NCBI RefSeq assembly: GCF_011369485.1
Contig: NZ_VXCA01000014.1
Coordinates: forward strand, 1-64,000
Length of the DNA stretch: 64,000 bases
Reading direction: 5' to 3'
DNA from: Pseudomonas atagonensis
Lineage (GTDB): Bacteria; Pseudomonadota; Gammaproteobacteria; Pseudomonadales; Pseudomonadaceae
The notes under the pieces were generated by a model, which had not been told where the DNA came from, made no database searches, and saw only the letters and a list, made by a program, of their open reading frames with translations. This document shows, piece after piece, positions 18,056 to 26,391 of this stretch. The first letter of the stretch is position 1; each line of letters starts with the position of its first letter. Made by a program: the position numbers and the translations under genes.

Positions 18056-18073
18056 ATGTAACTGACGCTACAT
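18056..18073. promoter_or_regulatory. Possible RpiR operator
   Basis: ATGTA-N8-TACAT forms an 18-bp inverted repeat about 60 bp upstream of the RpiR start codon and could be the autoregulatory site of the cluster. The rest of 17997-18311 shows no gene. The call rests on symmetry and position only. Confidence 0.3.
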
Positions 18074-18311
18074 GTCTAGTGAATTTTTGTGAGTGCCGGG
18101 AAAGCCCCAAAATGGCGCAGAACACCCGTGTAACAAGGGCTATACGCGCGGCGAGTGAGCTTGTAGTCCATTGCCTGCAAGCGTGTCAGATATCGCCGTT
18201 TTGTCCTACATTCGGCAGTGCGGGGTAGTGCTCGCTGCTGCCTTGAAACGCCCGTTTTACGGCACAATGACTGGAAACCCATGCCCCGTTAAATCCGATT
18301 AGAAAAAGTGA

Positions 18312-18890
18312 ATGCCTGTGCAAACCACCCGATTGACATTGTTTTGCCATGCTCGAACCGTCGCACAAAAATTGGCGTGCTTTCCTACAGATGAGCCTGT
18401 TGAAGAGAGCAGTTTGGCGTCTGACAGACCGATTGTTCGATTCAACGCCGAACGCCGTCTGCTTTGCGGCCCCGAATTGCGCACACGGCAGACGGCCGAG
18501 TGGTTGGGGACCGATGCACAGGTTGATTTGGCATTGCGCGATTGTGACTGGGGGCAGTGGCACGGAAAGTCGATCAAGGCGCTGCAACAAACGGATGCCG
18601 AAGCCCTGCAAGCCTGGTTGAAGGATCCGCAAGCTGCCCCGCACGGTGGCGAATCAGTCAGTCAATTAACTGCTCGAGTCGCGGCATGGCTCTACGGTTT
18701 ACAAGCTACGCCGGGGCATGTTGTGGCCGTCACCCATCCGTTTGTCATCCGCGCCGCGCTGATGCATGTGGTGCAAGGCGCCGGTTTCAATGTCATCGAC
18801 ATCGAGCCGCTGGCGACGCTCGAATTATGCTTCAACGGTGTCTGGCGGCTGCGCTTGCCCGGCATCGATCCTCAAGGAGTTCTTAGATGA
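18312..18890 (+). CDS. Histidine phosphatase-superfamily protein with altered RHG motif
   Basis: The 192-residue protein has the phosphoglycerate mutase/CobC fold: LRTRQTAEWLG with the second conserved Arg, DCDWGQWHGKS, GGESVSQL and VVAVTHPFVIR with the second His. The first motif, normally L-x-RHG, reads LTLFCHART, so Arg is replaced by Cys12 and Gly by Ala14 while His13 is kept. It overlaps cobF by four bases (ATGA), which suggests a link to cobalamin metabolism, for example an alpha-ribazole phosphatase-like role. The loss of the Arg could lower or change activity. Confidence 0.8.
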   Translation: MPVQTTRLTLFCHARTVAQKLACFPTDEPVEESSLASDRPIVRFNAERRLLCGPELRTRQTAEWLGTDAQVDLALRDCDWGQWHGKSIKALQQTDAEALQAWLKDPQAAPHGGESVSQLTARVAAWLYGLQATPGHVVAVTHPFVIRAALMHVVQGAGFNVIDIEPLATLELCFNGVWRLRLPGIDPQGVLR

Positions 18891-19642
18891 AACGATTGCT
18901 GGTCATCGGCATTGGCGCCGGCAACCCGGACTACATCACGATGCAAGCGGTCAAGGCGCTGAATCAGGTCGATGTGTTCTTCCTGATGGATAAGGGCCAG
19001 AGCAAGGACAAACTGATCGATCTGCGCCGGGAAATCTGCGAACGCTACATCACCGATCCTTCGTATCGTTTTGCCGAAGCTCACAGCCCGGAGCGCGATC
19101 GGGGCGATGTGGATTACCTCGCCAGCGTCGGTGATCTGAACCGCGCCAAGAAGCAGACCTTCGTCAGGCTGATCAATGACGAATTGGCTGACGGGCAATG
19201 CGGCGGTTTTCTGGTCTGGGGCGATCCGGCGTTGTACGACAGCACCGTGCGTATTTTGCAGGAGATTCTGGCGGCAGGGCTGTGTGCTTTCGAGTTTGAA
19301 GTGATCCCCGGCATTACCAGTGTTCAAGCCCTGGCGGCGCAACATAAGGTGCCGTTGAACACCATCGGCCGGTCAATCGAAATCACCACGGGTCGACGGC
19401 TGGCGGCGGGACAGGTCAGCGATACCGACAGCCTGGTGGTGATGCTCGATGCCGAAGATTCCTACCACCATGTGGCAGATCCGGAGACACGGATTTACTG
19501 GGGGGCGTACCTCGGCACGCCGGACGAGATACTGCTCAGCGGCAAACTCAAGGACGTGGCCGATGAGATTGAACGCGTGCGCAAAGCTGCCCGGCGTGAG
19601 CACGGCTGGATCATGGACACTTATCTATTGCGCAAACCCTGA
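18887..19642 (+). CDS. cobF: Precorrin-6A synthase (deacetylating)
   Basis: The 251-residue protein has the tetrapyrrole methylase pattern: LLVIGIGAGNPDYITMQAVKAL at the N-terminus, DVFFLMDKG, the long GFLVWGDPALYDSTVRIL and VIPGITSVQALAAQH. CobF methylates C-1 and removes the C-20 fragment as acetate in aerobic cobalamin synthesis. It overlaps the preceding phosphatase-like gene by four bases. The rest of the cob genes are elsewhere. The gene converges on a GNAT gene with only three bases between stops. Confidence 0.92.
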   Translation: MKRLLVIGIGAGNPDYITMQAVKALNQVDVFFLMDKGQSKDKLIDLRREICERYITDPSYRFAEAHSPERDRGDVDYLASVGDLNRAKKQTFVRLINDELADGQCGGFLVWGDPALYDSTVRILQEILAAGLCAFEFEVIPGITSVQALAAQHKVPLNTIGRSIEITTGRRLAAGQVSDTDSLVVMLDAEDSYHHVADPETRIYWGAYLGTPDEILLSGKLKDVADEIERVRKAARREHGWIMDTYLLRKP

Positions 19643-19645
19643 GGA

Positions 19646-20083
19646 TCAATCTGTCAGGCATTCCAGCAGGCGTTTCTGGAAGAAATGCCGTTTGTGGCCC
19701 AGCGGATAATCCTCAATCATTCCGCACTCGGTGAAACCGAGTTTTTTGTAGAACTCCGGCGCCTGGAAGGAAAACGTGTCGAGCCAGATGCCGACGCAAT
19801 CCTTTTCCCGGGCCATCGCCTCGGCCTTCTCCATCAAATCCCGGCCGATGCCTTGACCACGACCCTGTTCCGGTACCGCCAGCAAATCAACGAACATCCA
19901 GCGGTAAAACGTGTGGCCATACAGGCCGCCGAGGATCGCGTCCTCGTCGTCTTGAATCAGCAGGGCGAATGGCTCCATAGACGAGGGTCCACCGTGGGCT
20001 CTGTTGTAGGCCCGCAGCGGCGCCACAATGGCCATGCGTTGTTCTTCCGTGGGGTTTGGCGACAGCTCGATGCGCAGGGCCAT
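19646..20083 (-). CDS. GNAT-family N-acetyltransferase
   Basis: This 145-residue protein has the acetyl-CoA pyrophosphate-binding motif EQGRGQGIGRDLM (motif A) and the late FYKKLGF of motif B. Strand WMFVDLLAVP precedes motif A as usual. GGAGG lies upstream of ATG 20083. The acceptor substrate cannot be told from sequence; the neighbours (cobF, hemerythrin) do not help. Confidence 0.86.
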   Translation of the reverse strand: MALRIELSPNPTEEQRMAIVAPLRAYNRAHGGPSSMEPFALLIQDDEDAILGGLYGHTFYRWMFVDLLAVPEQGRGQGIGRDLMEKAEAMAREKDCVGIWLDTFSFQAPEFYKKLGFTECGMIEDYPLGHKRHFFQKRLLECLTD

Positions 20084-20233
20084 GTTGACCTCCTTGTTGG
20101 CAATGAACGGACAGCCTATCGCGCTGGCACCTTTGTTCCAACCCTCACCCGAAAAGCCGTTGGAACTGCCGCTCCCTCGCCACGGTCTAGCCTTTACAGC
20201 GCCATTTCAGAGCGTGGTTGATGAGGACAGCCC

Positions 20234-20671
20234 ATGAACATTTTCGAAGCCCTTCGCGAAAGCCACGACCGTCAGCGTAGCTATGCCAAAAGCCTGATCG
20301 AAACCAGCGGTGACACGCCGGAACGGGTTGAGGCCTATAAACAGCTGAAAGCCGAACTGCAGGCCCATGAAACCGCCGAAGAACGGCACTTCTATATTCC
20401 GCTGATGGAGTTCGACAACGGCGTCGACCTGAGCCGGCACGCGATCTCCGAGCACCATGAAATGGACGAGATGATGGAGGAACTGGACGAGACCGAGATG
20501 TCCAGTCCGGCGTGGCTGGCGACCGCGAAAAAACTCTCGGAAAAGGTGCATCACCACCTCAAGGAGGAAGAACAGAAGTTCTTCCAGATGGCCGGCAAAT
20601 TGCTCAATGAAAAGCAGAAAGAGCAGCTCGCCGGGGAGTATGAAAAGGAGTTCAAGGCACAGTTGCCCTGA
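20234..20671 (+). CDS. Hemerythrin HHE domain protein
   Basis: The 145-residue, highly charged helical protein carries the histidine/carboxylate pattern of hemerythrin cation-binding domains: H11 in RESHDRQ, HETAEERHFYIP, SEHHEMDEMM and VHHHLKEEEQKFF. Such proteins bind a di-iron centre and can sense or store oxygen or nitric oxide. It has its own promoter region and appears to be a single-gene unit. Confidence 0.9.
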   Translation: MNIFEALRESHDRQRSYAKSLIETSGDTPERVEAYKQLKAELQAHETAEERHFYIPLMEFDNGVDLSRHAISEHHEMDEMMEELDETEMSSPAWLATAKKLSEKVHHHLKEEEQKFFQMAGKLLNEKQKEQLAGEYEKEFKAQLP

Positions 20672-20697
20672 TGCCTGAATGCAGGTGTTCGTAACAT

Positions 20698-20725
20698 TGA
20701 CGTGTACGAATTTGGCTACACGTCA
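20698..20725. repeat. 9-bp inverted repeat between hemerythrin and LPMO genes
   Basis: TGACGTGTA (20698-20706) and TACACGTCA (20717-20725) are perfect inverted copies separated by 10 bp. There is no T-tract, so an operator upstream of the LPMO/chitinase genes is more likely than a terminator. The rest of 20672-20893 shows nothing recognisable. Confidence 0.45.
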
Positions 20726-20893
20726 GGTACGACTCATCACAATGCACTGTGTTTATATCCAGTATTTTCGCTGTTTTGCCGATCACTGCCGTGAAAGCTG
20801 CGACAAAAGCGCCGATGGACAAAAAATCGCGCTCCGTTAGCTTGAAGGCCTCTCCTCGGACAGGAGAGTTCTTAAATCAACGGAGTGAAAAAC

Positions 20894-21529
20894 ATGAATC
20901 AACCACAAGCTCAAACCCAACTGCGACACGGTCGCGTTGTCTCCCCGGCCAGCCGCGGTGCAGTGGCCATCGAGCAAGGATTGCTCGGTGCCTGGCAGGT
21001 CAATGAAATGGAAGGGGGCAAGAACTTCCCGGCGCTGACTGCCGGGCCTTTCCCTGCGCCTTATGGCACTGACTCTGACAGCGTCACGCCACCGGCCGAC
21101 GGATTCATCCTCAGCGGCGGCAAGACGGATGCCCGTGACTGTGTGAACTTCACCAACGATGAAATGAGCAAAAAACTCGGCCGCCCGTTCAGCTGGCCGT
21201 TGCTCAACGTCACCCCGGGGCAGACCCTGGAAATTAAATGGGAATACACCGCGCCACACACCACCCGCGGTTACCGCTGGCTGATCACCAAGGATGGCTG
21301 GGACCCGAAACAACGCATCAGCCGCGCGCAACTGGAGGCTGTGCCGTTTTCCGAGGATTTCTACACGCAGGTGCCTTACTACAGCCATCCCAATGAGCTG
21401 AAAGCCAAGGTCAACCACGCGGTGAAATTGCCGGCCAACAAGCACGGGCAACACGTCATTGTGCTGATGTGGATCGTCGCCAATACCGGCAACGCCTTCT
21501 ATCAGGCATTCGATGTCGACTTCAAATAA
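20894..21529 (+). CDS. AA10 lytic polysaccharide monooxygenase (chitin-binding protein) without signal peptide
   Basis: The 211-residue protein is an AA10 LPMO: HGRVVSPASRG, the acidic/aromatic mid region, PHTTRGYRWLITKDGW with the second copper His (His122), and the terminal NAFYQAFDVDF. LPMOs need the first His as the mature N-terminus to form the copper brace. Here that His is residue 12 after MNQPQAQTQLR, a short polar leader with no hydrophobic core, so standard Sec or Tat export is not encoded. ATG 20894 has GGAG nine bases upstream; the earlier GTG adds only three residues. A chitinase follows 43 bp downstream. Confidence 0.9.
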   Translation: MNQPQAQTQLRHGRVVSPASRGAVAIEQGLLGAWQVNEMEGGKNFPALTAGPFPAPYGTDSDSVTPPADGFILSGGKTDARDCVNFTNDEMSKKLGRPFSWPLLNVTPGQTLEIKWEYTAPHTTRGYRWLITKDGWDPKQRISRAQLEAVPFSEDFYTQVPYYSHPNELKAKVNHAVKLPANKHGQHVIVLMWIVANTGNAFYQAFDVDFK

Positions 21530-21572
21530 CGGCGCAACGTCGTCAAACCCACAGGTTCTGAAGGATTAGAAC

Positions 21573-22634
21573 ATGTCAAATATCGACTTTTCATTGATGC
21601 AAAACCCGGTCAGCGATGCGGCATCTTTGATGCCGAGTATCGCCGGCAAGAAGATCCTCATGGGCTTCTGGCACAACTGGCCGGCGGGACCGAGTGACGG
21701 TTATCGTCAGGGTCGTTTTGCCAGCCTTTCGCTGGAAGAGGTGCCCAAGGATTACAACGTGGTCGCGGTGGCCTTCATGAAGGGCAGCGGGATTCCGACC
21801 TTCAAACCGTACAACGTCTCTGACGCCGAGTTCCGTCGTCAGGTCGGCGTGCTCAACAGTCAGGGGCGGGCGGTGCTGATTTCCCTGGGTGGCGCCGATG
21901 CGCACATCGAGTTGCGCGCCGGTCAGGAACAAGCGCTGGCCAATGAAATCATCCGGCTGGTGGAAACCTACGGCTTCGATGGACTGGATATCGACCTTGA
22001 ACAGAGCGCGATTGATTTCGCTGCCAACAAGACCGTCCTGCCGGCCGCACTGAAACTGGTCAAGGATCACTACGCAGGCCAGGGCAAGCATTTCATCATC
22101 AGCATGGCCCCGGAGTTTCCCTACCTGACCACCAACGGCAAATACGTTGGTTACCTGCAGGCACTGGAAGGCTACTACGACTTCATCGCGCCGCAGTTCT
22201 ACAACCAGGGTGGTGACGGCGTCTGGGTGCCCGAGGCCAACAATGGCGCCGGTGCGTGGATCGCGCAGAACAATGACACGCTGAAAGAGGACTTCCTCTA
22301 TTACCTGACTGAAAGTCTGGTGACCGGTACTCGCGGGTTCACGAAGATCCCTGCGGACAAGTTCGTCATCGGCCTTCCAGCCAACGTCGAAGCGGCGGCC
22401 ACCGGTTATGTAATTGACAAAAACGTGGTCGGCAATGCAATGAAACGCCTGGCGGTCAAAGGTCACCCGATCAAGGGGCTGATGACCTGGTCGGTAAACT
22501 GGGACAACGGCACCAGCAAGGATCGTGTGCCCTACAACTGGGAGTTCAGTCGGCGTTATGGGGCGTTGATCAATGGCTTGGCGGCTCCGCAGGAGCCTGA
22601 TGTCGCAATGGCCGACATGGCCCGTCAGCAGTAA
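21573..22634 (+). CDS. GH18 chitinase without signal peptide
   Basis: The 353-residue protein is a single-domain family 18 glycoside hydrolase. The catalytic motif DGLDIDLE (residues 136-143; Glu143 is the acid) is intact, preceded by the SLGG strand (VLISLGGADA) and followed by MAPEFPYL and APQFYNQ. No carbohydrate-binding module is attached. The N-terminus MSNIDFSLMQNPVSD is not a signal peptide. It is in an apparent two-gene operon after the LPMO, and both would act on chitin once outside the cell. A strong terminator follows. Confidence 0.92.
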   Translation: MSNIDFSLMQNPVSDAASLMPSIAGKKILMGFWHNWPAGPSDGYRQGRFASLSLEEVPKDYNVVAVAFMKGSGIPTFKPYNVSDAEFRRQVGVLNSQGRAVLISLGGADAHIELRAGQEQALANEIIRLVETYGFDGLDIDLEQSAIDFAANKTVLPAALKLVKDHYAGQGKHFIISMAPEFPYLTTNGKYVGYLQALEGYYDFIAPQFYNQGGDGVWVPEANNGAGAWIAQNNDTLKEDFLYYLTESLVTGTRGFTKIPADKFVIGLPANVEAAATGYVIDKNVVGNAMKRLAVKGHPIKGLMTWSVNWDNGTSKDRVPYNWEFSRRYGALINGLAAPQEPDVAMADMARQQ

Positions 22635-22641
22635 ACGCATG

Positions 22642-22673
22642 AAAAAGCCCGGTAGCGCTGCCGGGCTTTTTTT
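22642..22673 (+). terminator. Rho-independent terminator after the chitinase gene
   Basis: AGCCCGG and CCGGGCT form a GC-rich stem (22646-22652 with 22661-22667), followed by seven T bases. It closes the LPMO/chitinase operon. Confidence 0.9.
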
Positions 22674-22717
22674 CGCCTAACATGGGGCTTTCCGATTTCC
22701 AATGAGGTTCAAGCGTC

Positions 22718-23308
22718 ATGCCCAACACCGCTGAGCGGATCAACATCGTCGACACTCAAGTGTTGTCCCACGACTGGTATCTGCTGAAGAAAATCACCTT
22801 CGACTACCTGCGTAACAACGGTGAATGGCAACGCCAGACCCGCGAGGTTTACGACCGTGGCAATGGTGCGGCAATTCTGTTGTTCAACCGCGAAAAACGC
22901 ACAGTAGTATTGACTCGCCAGTTCCGTCTGCCGGTGTTCGTCAACGGTCACGACGGGTTGCTGATCGAGGTTGCCGCCGGGTTGCTGGAAGGTGCAGCGC
23001 CAGAGCAACGCATCCGCGATGAGGCGGAGGAGGAAACCGGTTATCGCGTACATGACGTGAAAAAAGTCTTCGAGGCGTACATGAGCCCGGGGTCGGTCAC
23101 CGAGAAACTGCACTTCTTTGTCGCCGAGTACGACGCGACTTCGAAGGTCAGCGACGGTGGTGGCCTTGAGGAGGAAACCGAAGAGCTTGAAGTGCTGGAG
23201 TGGCCTTTCGACGAGGCAATGGCAGCGTTCCAGCGAGGTGAAATCTGCGATGCCAAGACCATCATGCTGTTGCAATATGCGGCGATGAATAACTTCTTCG
23301 GCGCTTAA
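22718..23308 (+). CDS. nudK: NudK-type Nudix hydrolase (GDP-mannose/ADP-ribose class)
   Basis: The 196-residue protein matches NudK/TrgB-type Nudix enzymes: YDRGNGAAILL, VLTRQFRLP and a Nudix region GLLEGAAPEQRIRDEAEEETGY. In that box the first conserved Glu is Ala, but the metal-binding EAEEE core is kept. These enzymes cleave GDP-mannose or related nucleotide sugars. The end overlaps the convergent ogt gene by four bases. The precise substrate is inferred from family resemblance. Confidence 0.8.
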   Translation: MPNTAERINIVDTQVLSHDWYLLKKITFDYLRNNGEWQRQTREVYDRGNGAAILLFNREKRTVVLTRQFRLPVFVNGHDGLLIEVAAGLLEGAAPEQRIRDEAEEETGYRVHDVKKVFEAYMSPGSVTEKLHFFVAEYDATSKVSDGGGLEEETEELEVLEWPFDEAMAAFQRGEICDAKTIMLLQYAAMNNFFGA

Positions 23309-23820
23309 AACAGATCACCGGTTTTGCCGATGCCTGACCACTGCCCACCTTCCAGAGCCAGCAACCGCTCTTTCGCCTCCAGGCCTCCGGCAAACCCGGT
23401 CAGTTTTCCCGAGGCACCGATCACCCGGTGACAGGGCGCGATGATCGAAATCGGGTTTCTTCCGTTCGCCGCGCCGACGGCACGTACGGCGCTGGGGTGA
23501 CCGATCTGCTGCGCAATCTGGCTGTAGGTGCGGGTTTCGCCAAACGGGATGGTCAGCAATGCGGTCCAGACCTTTTTCTGGAACTCGGTGCCGGCGAAGT
23601 CCAGCTCCAGATCGAACGCACTTCGCGTTCCGGCAAAATATTCTTCCAGTTGTCGCGCGGTTTTCATTAACACCGGGTTGTCCGGTGCTTCGGTCATGGG
23701 CCCGAGGCGCACCCGGTTCGGTTTGTCGTTTTCCCAGAGGATGGCGACGAGTCGTGAAACGTTCGCGACCAGCTTCAACTCGCCGACGGGCGAGGGCAAG
23801 GTGATGAACGTGTAGGCCAT
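23305..23820 (-). CDS. ogt: Methylated-DNA-protein-cysteine methyltransferase
   Basis: The 171-residue protein repairs O6-alkylguanine in DNA by accepting the alkyl group. The active-site PCHRV is present (Cys130), with FQKKVWTALLTIPFGETRTYSQIA and the Arg finger region VRAVGAANGRNP before it. I start at ATG 23818-23820 (MAYTFITLPSP), with GGAG nine bases upstream; a longer frame adds 21 implausible residues. It overlaps the end of the Nudix gene by four bases, tail to tail. Confidence 0.92.
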   Translation of the reverse strand: MAYTFITLPSPVGELKLVANVSRLVAILWENDKPNRVRLGPMTEAPDNPVLMKTARQLEEYFAGTRSAFDLELDFAGTEFQKKVWTALLTIPFGETRTYSQIAQQIGHPSAVRAVGAANGRNPISIIAPCHRVIGASGKLTGFAGGLEAKERLLALEGGQWSGIGKTGDLF

Positions 23821-23955
23821 GGGGAAAACTCCGGATCGGGTCGGCAACAGCGGCCAGCATACTGCCGGATCGGGGAGGCGCAAACCGCAATCGCGACCAT
23901 ACTGGCTGATGCTCTTGAAGCGCTTTCCTACCTTATAAAAAGAAGAGACCGACTC

Positions 23956-25683
23956 ATGAAGTACGAACCTTTGGCCAAATCGCTGATAGCGACCTCACTG
24001 GCACTCAGCTGTCTCATGGCTCACGCGGCTTCGGTGGCCCCGGTTGCCGCCGAAAACGGCATGGTCGTCACCGCCCAGCATCTGGCCACGCACGTGGGCG
24101 TCGATGTGTTGAAAAACGGTGGCAACGCGGTGGATGCGGCGGTCGCGGTTGGTTACGCGCTGGCGGTGGTTTATCCCGCGGCGGGCAACCTGGGCGGTGG
24201 CGGTTTCATGACCATTCAACTGGCCGACGGGCGTAAGACGTTCCTCGACTTCCGTGAAAAAGCGCCGCTGGCCGCAACGGCCAACATGTACCTCGACAAG
24301 GAAGGCAATGTCATTCCCGACCTGAGTACGCGCGGGCACCTCGCGGTTGGCGTTCCGGGCACCGTGTCCGGCATGGAGCTGGCGCTGAGCAAGTACGGCA
24401 CCAAACCGCGCAAGGACATGATCGCTCCGGCGATCAAACTGGCGGAAGACGGTTTTGAACTACAGCAGGGCGATGTCGAACTGCTGGAATACGCCACCGA
24501 CGTGTTCAAGAAGGACATCAAGGATTCCGGCTCGATCTTCCTCCACAACGGCGAACCGATGCAGGTCGGGCAGAAACTGGTGCAGAAAGACCTGGGCAAA
24601 ACCCTGCGAACCATTTCCGAGAAAGGTGCCGACGGCTTCTATAAAGGTTGGGTCGCCGACGCCATTGTCACCTCCAGTCAGGCCAACAAGGGCATCATTA
24701 CCCAAGCCGATCTCGACAAATACAAGACTCGCGAACTGGCCCCGGTGGAGTGCGACTATCGTGGCTACCACGTGGTCTCGGCGCCACCGCCAAGCTCGGG
24801 CGGGGTGGTGATCTGCCAGATCATGAACATCCTCGAAGGCTATCCGATGAAGGATCTGGGCTTCCATTCGGCTCAGGGCATGCACTACCAGATCGAAGCG
24901 ATGCGCCACGCCTACGTGGATCGAAACAGCTATCTCGGCGATCCGGATTTCGTCAAAAACCCCATTGAGCACCTGCTGGACAAGGACTACGCGACCAAAC
25001 TGCGTAATGCCATCCAGCCGCAGAAGGCCGGTGTGTCTGCCGAGTTGAAACCCGGCGTGGCGCCCCATGAAGGTAGCAACACCACGCACTATTCGATCGT
25101 CGACAAGTGGGGCAACGCGGTCTCGGTCACCTACACCCTCAATGACTGGTTCGGCGCGGGTGTGATGGCGAGCAAGACCGGGGTGATTCTCAACGATGAA
25201 ATGGACGACTTCACCTCCAAGGTCGGCGTGCCGAACATGTACGGTCTGGTGCAGGGCGAAGCCAACGCCATCGCCCCGGGCAAGGCGCCGCTGTCGTCGA
25301 TGAGCCCGACCATTGTCACCAAGGACGGCAAAGTGGTGATGGTGGTCGGCACGCCGGGCGGCAGCCGAATCATCACCGCAACCTTGCTGACCATGCTCAA
25401 TGTCATTGACTACGGCATGGGCTTGCAGGAAGCGGTCGACGCACCGCGCTTCCACCAACAGTGGATGCCGGAGGAAACCAACCTCGAAGACTTCGCCGCC
25501 AGTCCCGACACGAAGAAAATCCTCGAGAGCTGGGGCCACAAGTTCGCCGGGCCACAGGACCCTAACCATATTGCCGCGATCCTGGTTGGCGCACCGTCGC
25601 TGGGCGGGAAACCGGTCGGCAAAAACCGCTTCTACGGGGCCAACGATCCACGGCGCAACACCGGGTTGTCATTGGGTTACTGA
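23956..25683 (+). CDS. ggt: Gamma-glutamyltranspeptidase
   Basis: The 575-residue precursor starts with a Sec signal peptide (about residues 1-25, cut near AHA|AS). It contains GGNAVDAAVAVGYALAVVYP, GGGGFM and the autocleavage site before TTHYSIVD (Thr376 is the expected nucleophile of the small subunit). PLSSMSPTIV and GTPGGSRI, the oxyanion and glycine loops, follow. The enzyme acts in the periplasm on glutathione and other gamma-glutamyl compounds. It appears to be a single-gene unit. Confidence 0.95.
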   Translation: MKYEPLAKSLIATSLALSCLMAHAASVAPVAAENGMVVTAQHLATHVGVDVLKNGGNAVDAAVAVGYALAVVYPAAGNLGGGGFMTIQLADGRKTFLDFREKAPLAATANMYLDKEGNVIPDLSTRGHLAVGVPGTVSGMELALSKYGTKPRKDMIAPAIKLAEDGFELQQGDVELLEYATDVFKKDIKDSGSIFLHNGEPMQVGQKLVQKDLGKTLRTISEKGADGFYKGWVADAIVTSSQANKGIITQADLDKYKTRELAPVECDYRGYHVVSAPPPSSGGVVICQIMNILEGYPMKDLGFHSAQGMHYQIEAMRHAYVDRNSYLGDPDFVKNPIEHLLDKDYATKLRNAIQPQKAGVSAELKPGVAPHEGSNTTHYSIVDKWGNAVSVTYTLNDWFGAGVMASKTGVILNDEMDDFTSKVGVPNMYGLVQGEANAIAPGKAPLSSMSPTIVTKDGKVVMVVGTPGGSRIITATLLTMLNVIDYGMGLQEAVDAPRFHQQWMPEETNLEDFAASPDTKKILESWGHKFAGPQDPNHIAAILVGAPSLGGKPVGKNRFYGANDPRRNTGLSLGY

Positions 25684-25690
25684 GCAGCGT

Positions 25691-25718
25691 AAAAAAGGGG
25701 CGGGCTAGCGTCCGCCCC
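25691..25718. terminator. Stem-loop after ggt
   Basis: GGGGCGG and CCGCCCC pair across an 8-base loop. The run of A before it gives a T-tract on the minus strand, but no T-tract follows on the plus strand, so its efficiency as a ggt terminator is uncertain. Confidence 0.5.
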
Positions 25719-25749
25719 TGTCTCAAGTATTGATCAAGGAAGGCTCATC

Positions 25750-26283
25750 ATGACCACCGCATTACTGATCATCGACGTCCAGCGCGCTCTGTGCTCAGGC
25801 GAATACCAGTGCCACGACATCCATCATGTGATCGACACCATCAACAACCTCAGTTCCCGCGCACGCAAGGCCGGGGTGCCGGTGGTGCTGATTCAGCATG
25901 AAGAAATGGACAGTCCGCTGGCCCATGGTGCCGATGGCTGGCAACTGGCCGAGGGACTTGAAACCTCCCCGCAAGATTTACGCGTGCGCAAAACCACCCC
26001 GGATTCTTTCTACCAGACTGACTTGCGCAAATTGCTGCCGAGCGAAGACTTCGACCGTCTGGTGATCTGCGGCCTGCAAACCGATTACTGCGTCAACGCC
26101 ACCGTGCGCCAGGCTCATCAACTCGGTTACGACGTGCAACTGGCGGCCGACGCACACTCCACCGTCGACAACGGCAACATGAGCGCCGAAGACATCATCG
26201 CCGAACACAACAAGGATCTGGCGCACCTGACCGGTTCGGTGGCGCGGATCGATGTCAAACCTGCCACAGAGATTGAGTTCTGA
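25750..26283 (+). CDS. Isochorismatase-family cysteine hydrolase
   Basis: The 177-residue protein has the triad Asp9 (LLIIDVQ), Lys81 (VRKTTPDSF) and Cys114 (GLQTDYCVN), the last in the usual T-D-x-C-V context. It is of the YcaC/nicotinamidase-like branch. The AAGGA before ATG 25750 is well placed. It stands alone between ggt and an LprI-like gene, so the substrate is not suggested by context. It is not closely similar to the isochorismatase-like protein at 16495-17139. Confidence 0.87.
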   Translation: MTTALLIIDVQRALCSGEYQCHDIHHVIDTINNLSSRARKAGVPVVLIQHEEMDSPLAHGADGWQLAEGLETSPQDLRVRKTTPDSFYQTDLRKLLPSEDFDRLVICGLQTDYCVNATVRQAHQLGYDVQLAADAHSTVDNGNMSAEDIIAEHNKDLAHLTGSVARIDVKPATEIEF

Positions 26284-26391
26284 CCCCGATTTCCCACAGT
26301 GCCAGGTGGCGTGGCTAAAAGCTGAGTTCATCGAGGATTTCTGACGGTGGCGCTGGCATACTGCGCGCCGCCCGAAGAATGGAATCTCTCG

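Noticed and set aside
18060..18311. Cobalamin riboswitch upstream of the cobF unit
   Set aside because: No B12-box-like sequence or expected paired regions could be seen in the leader.
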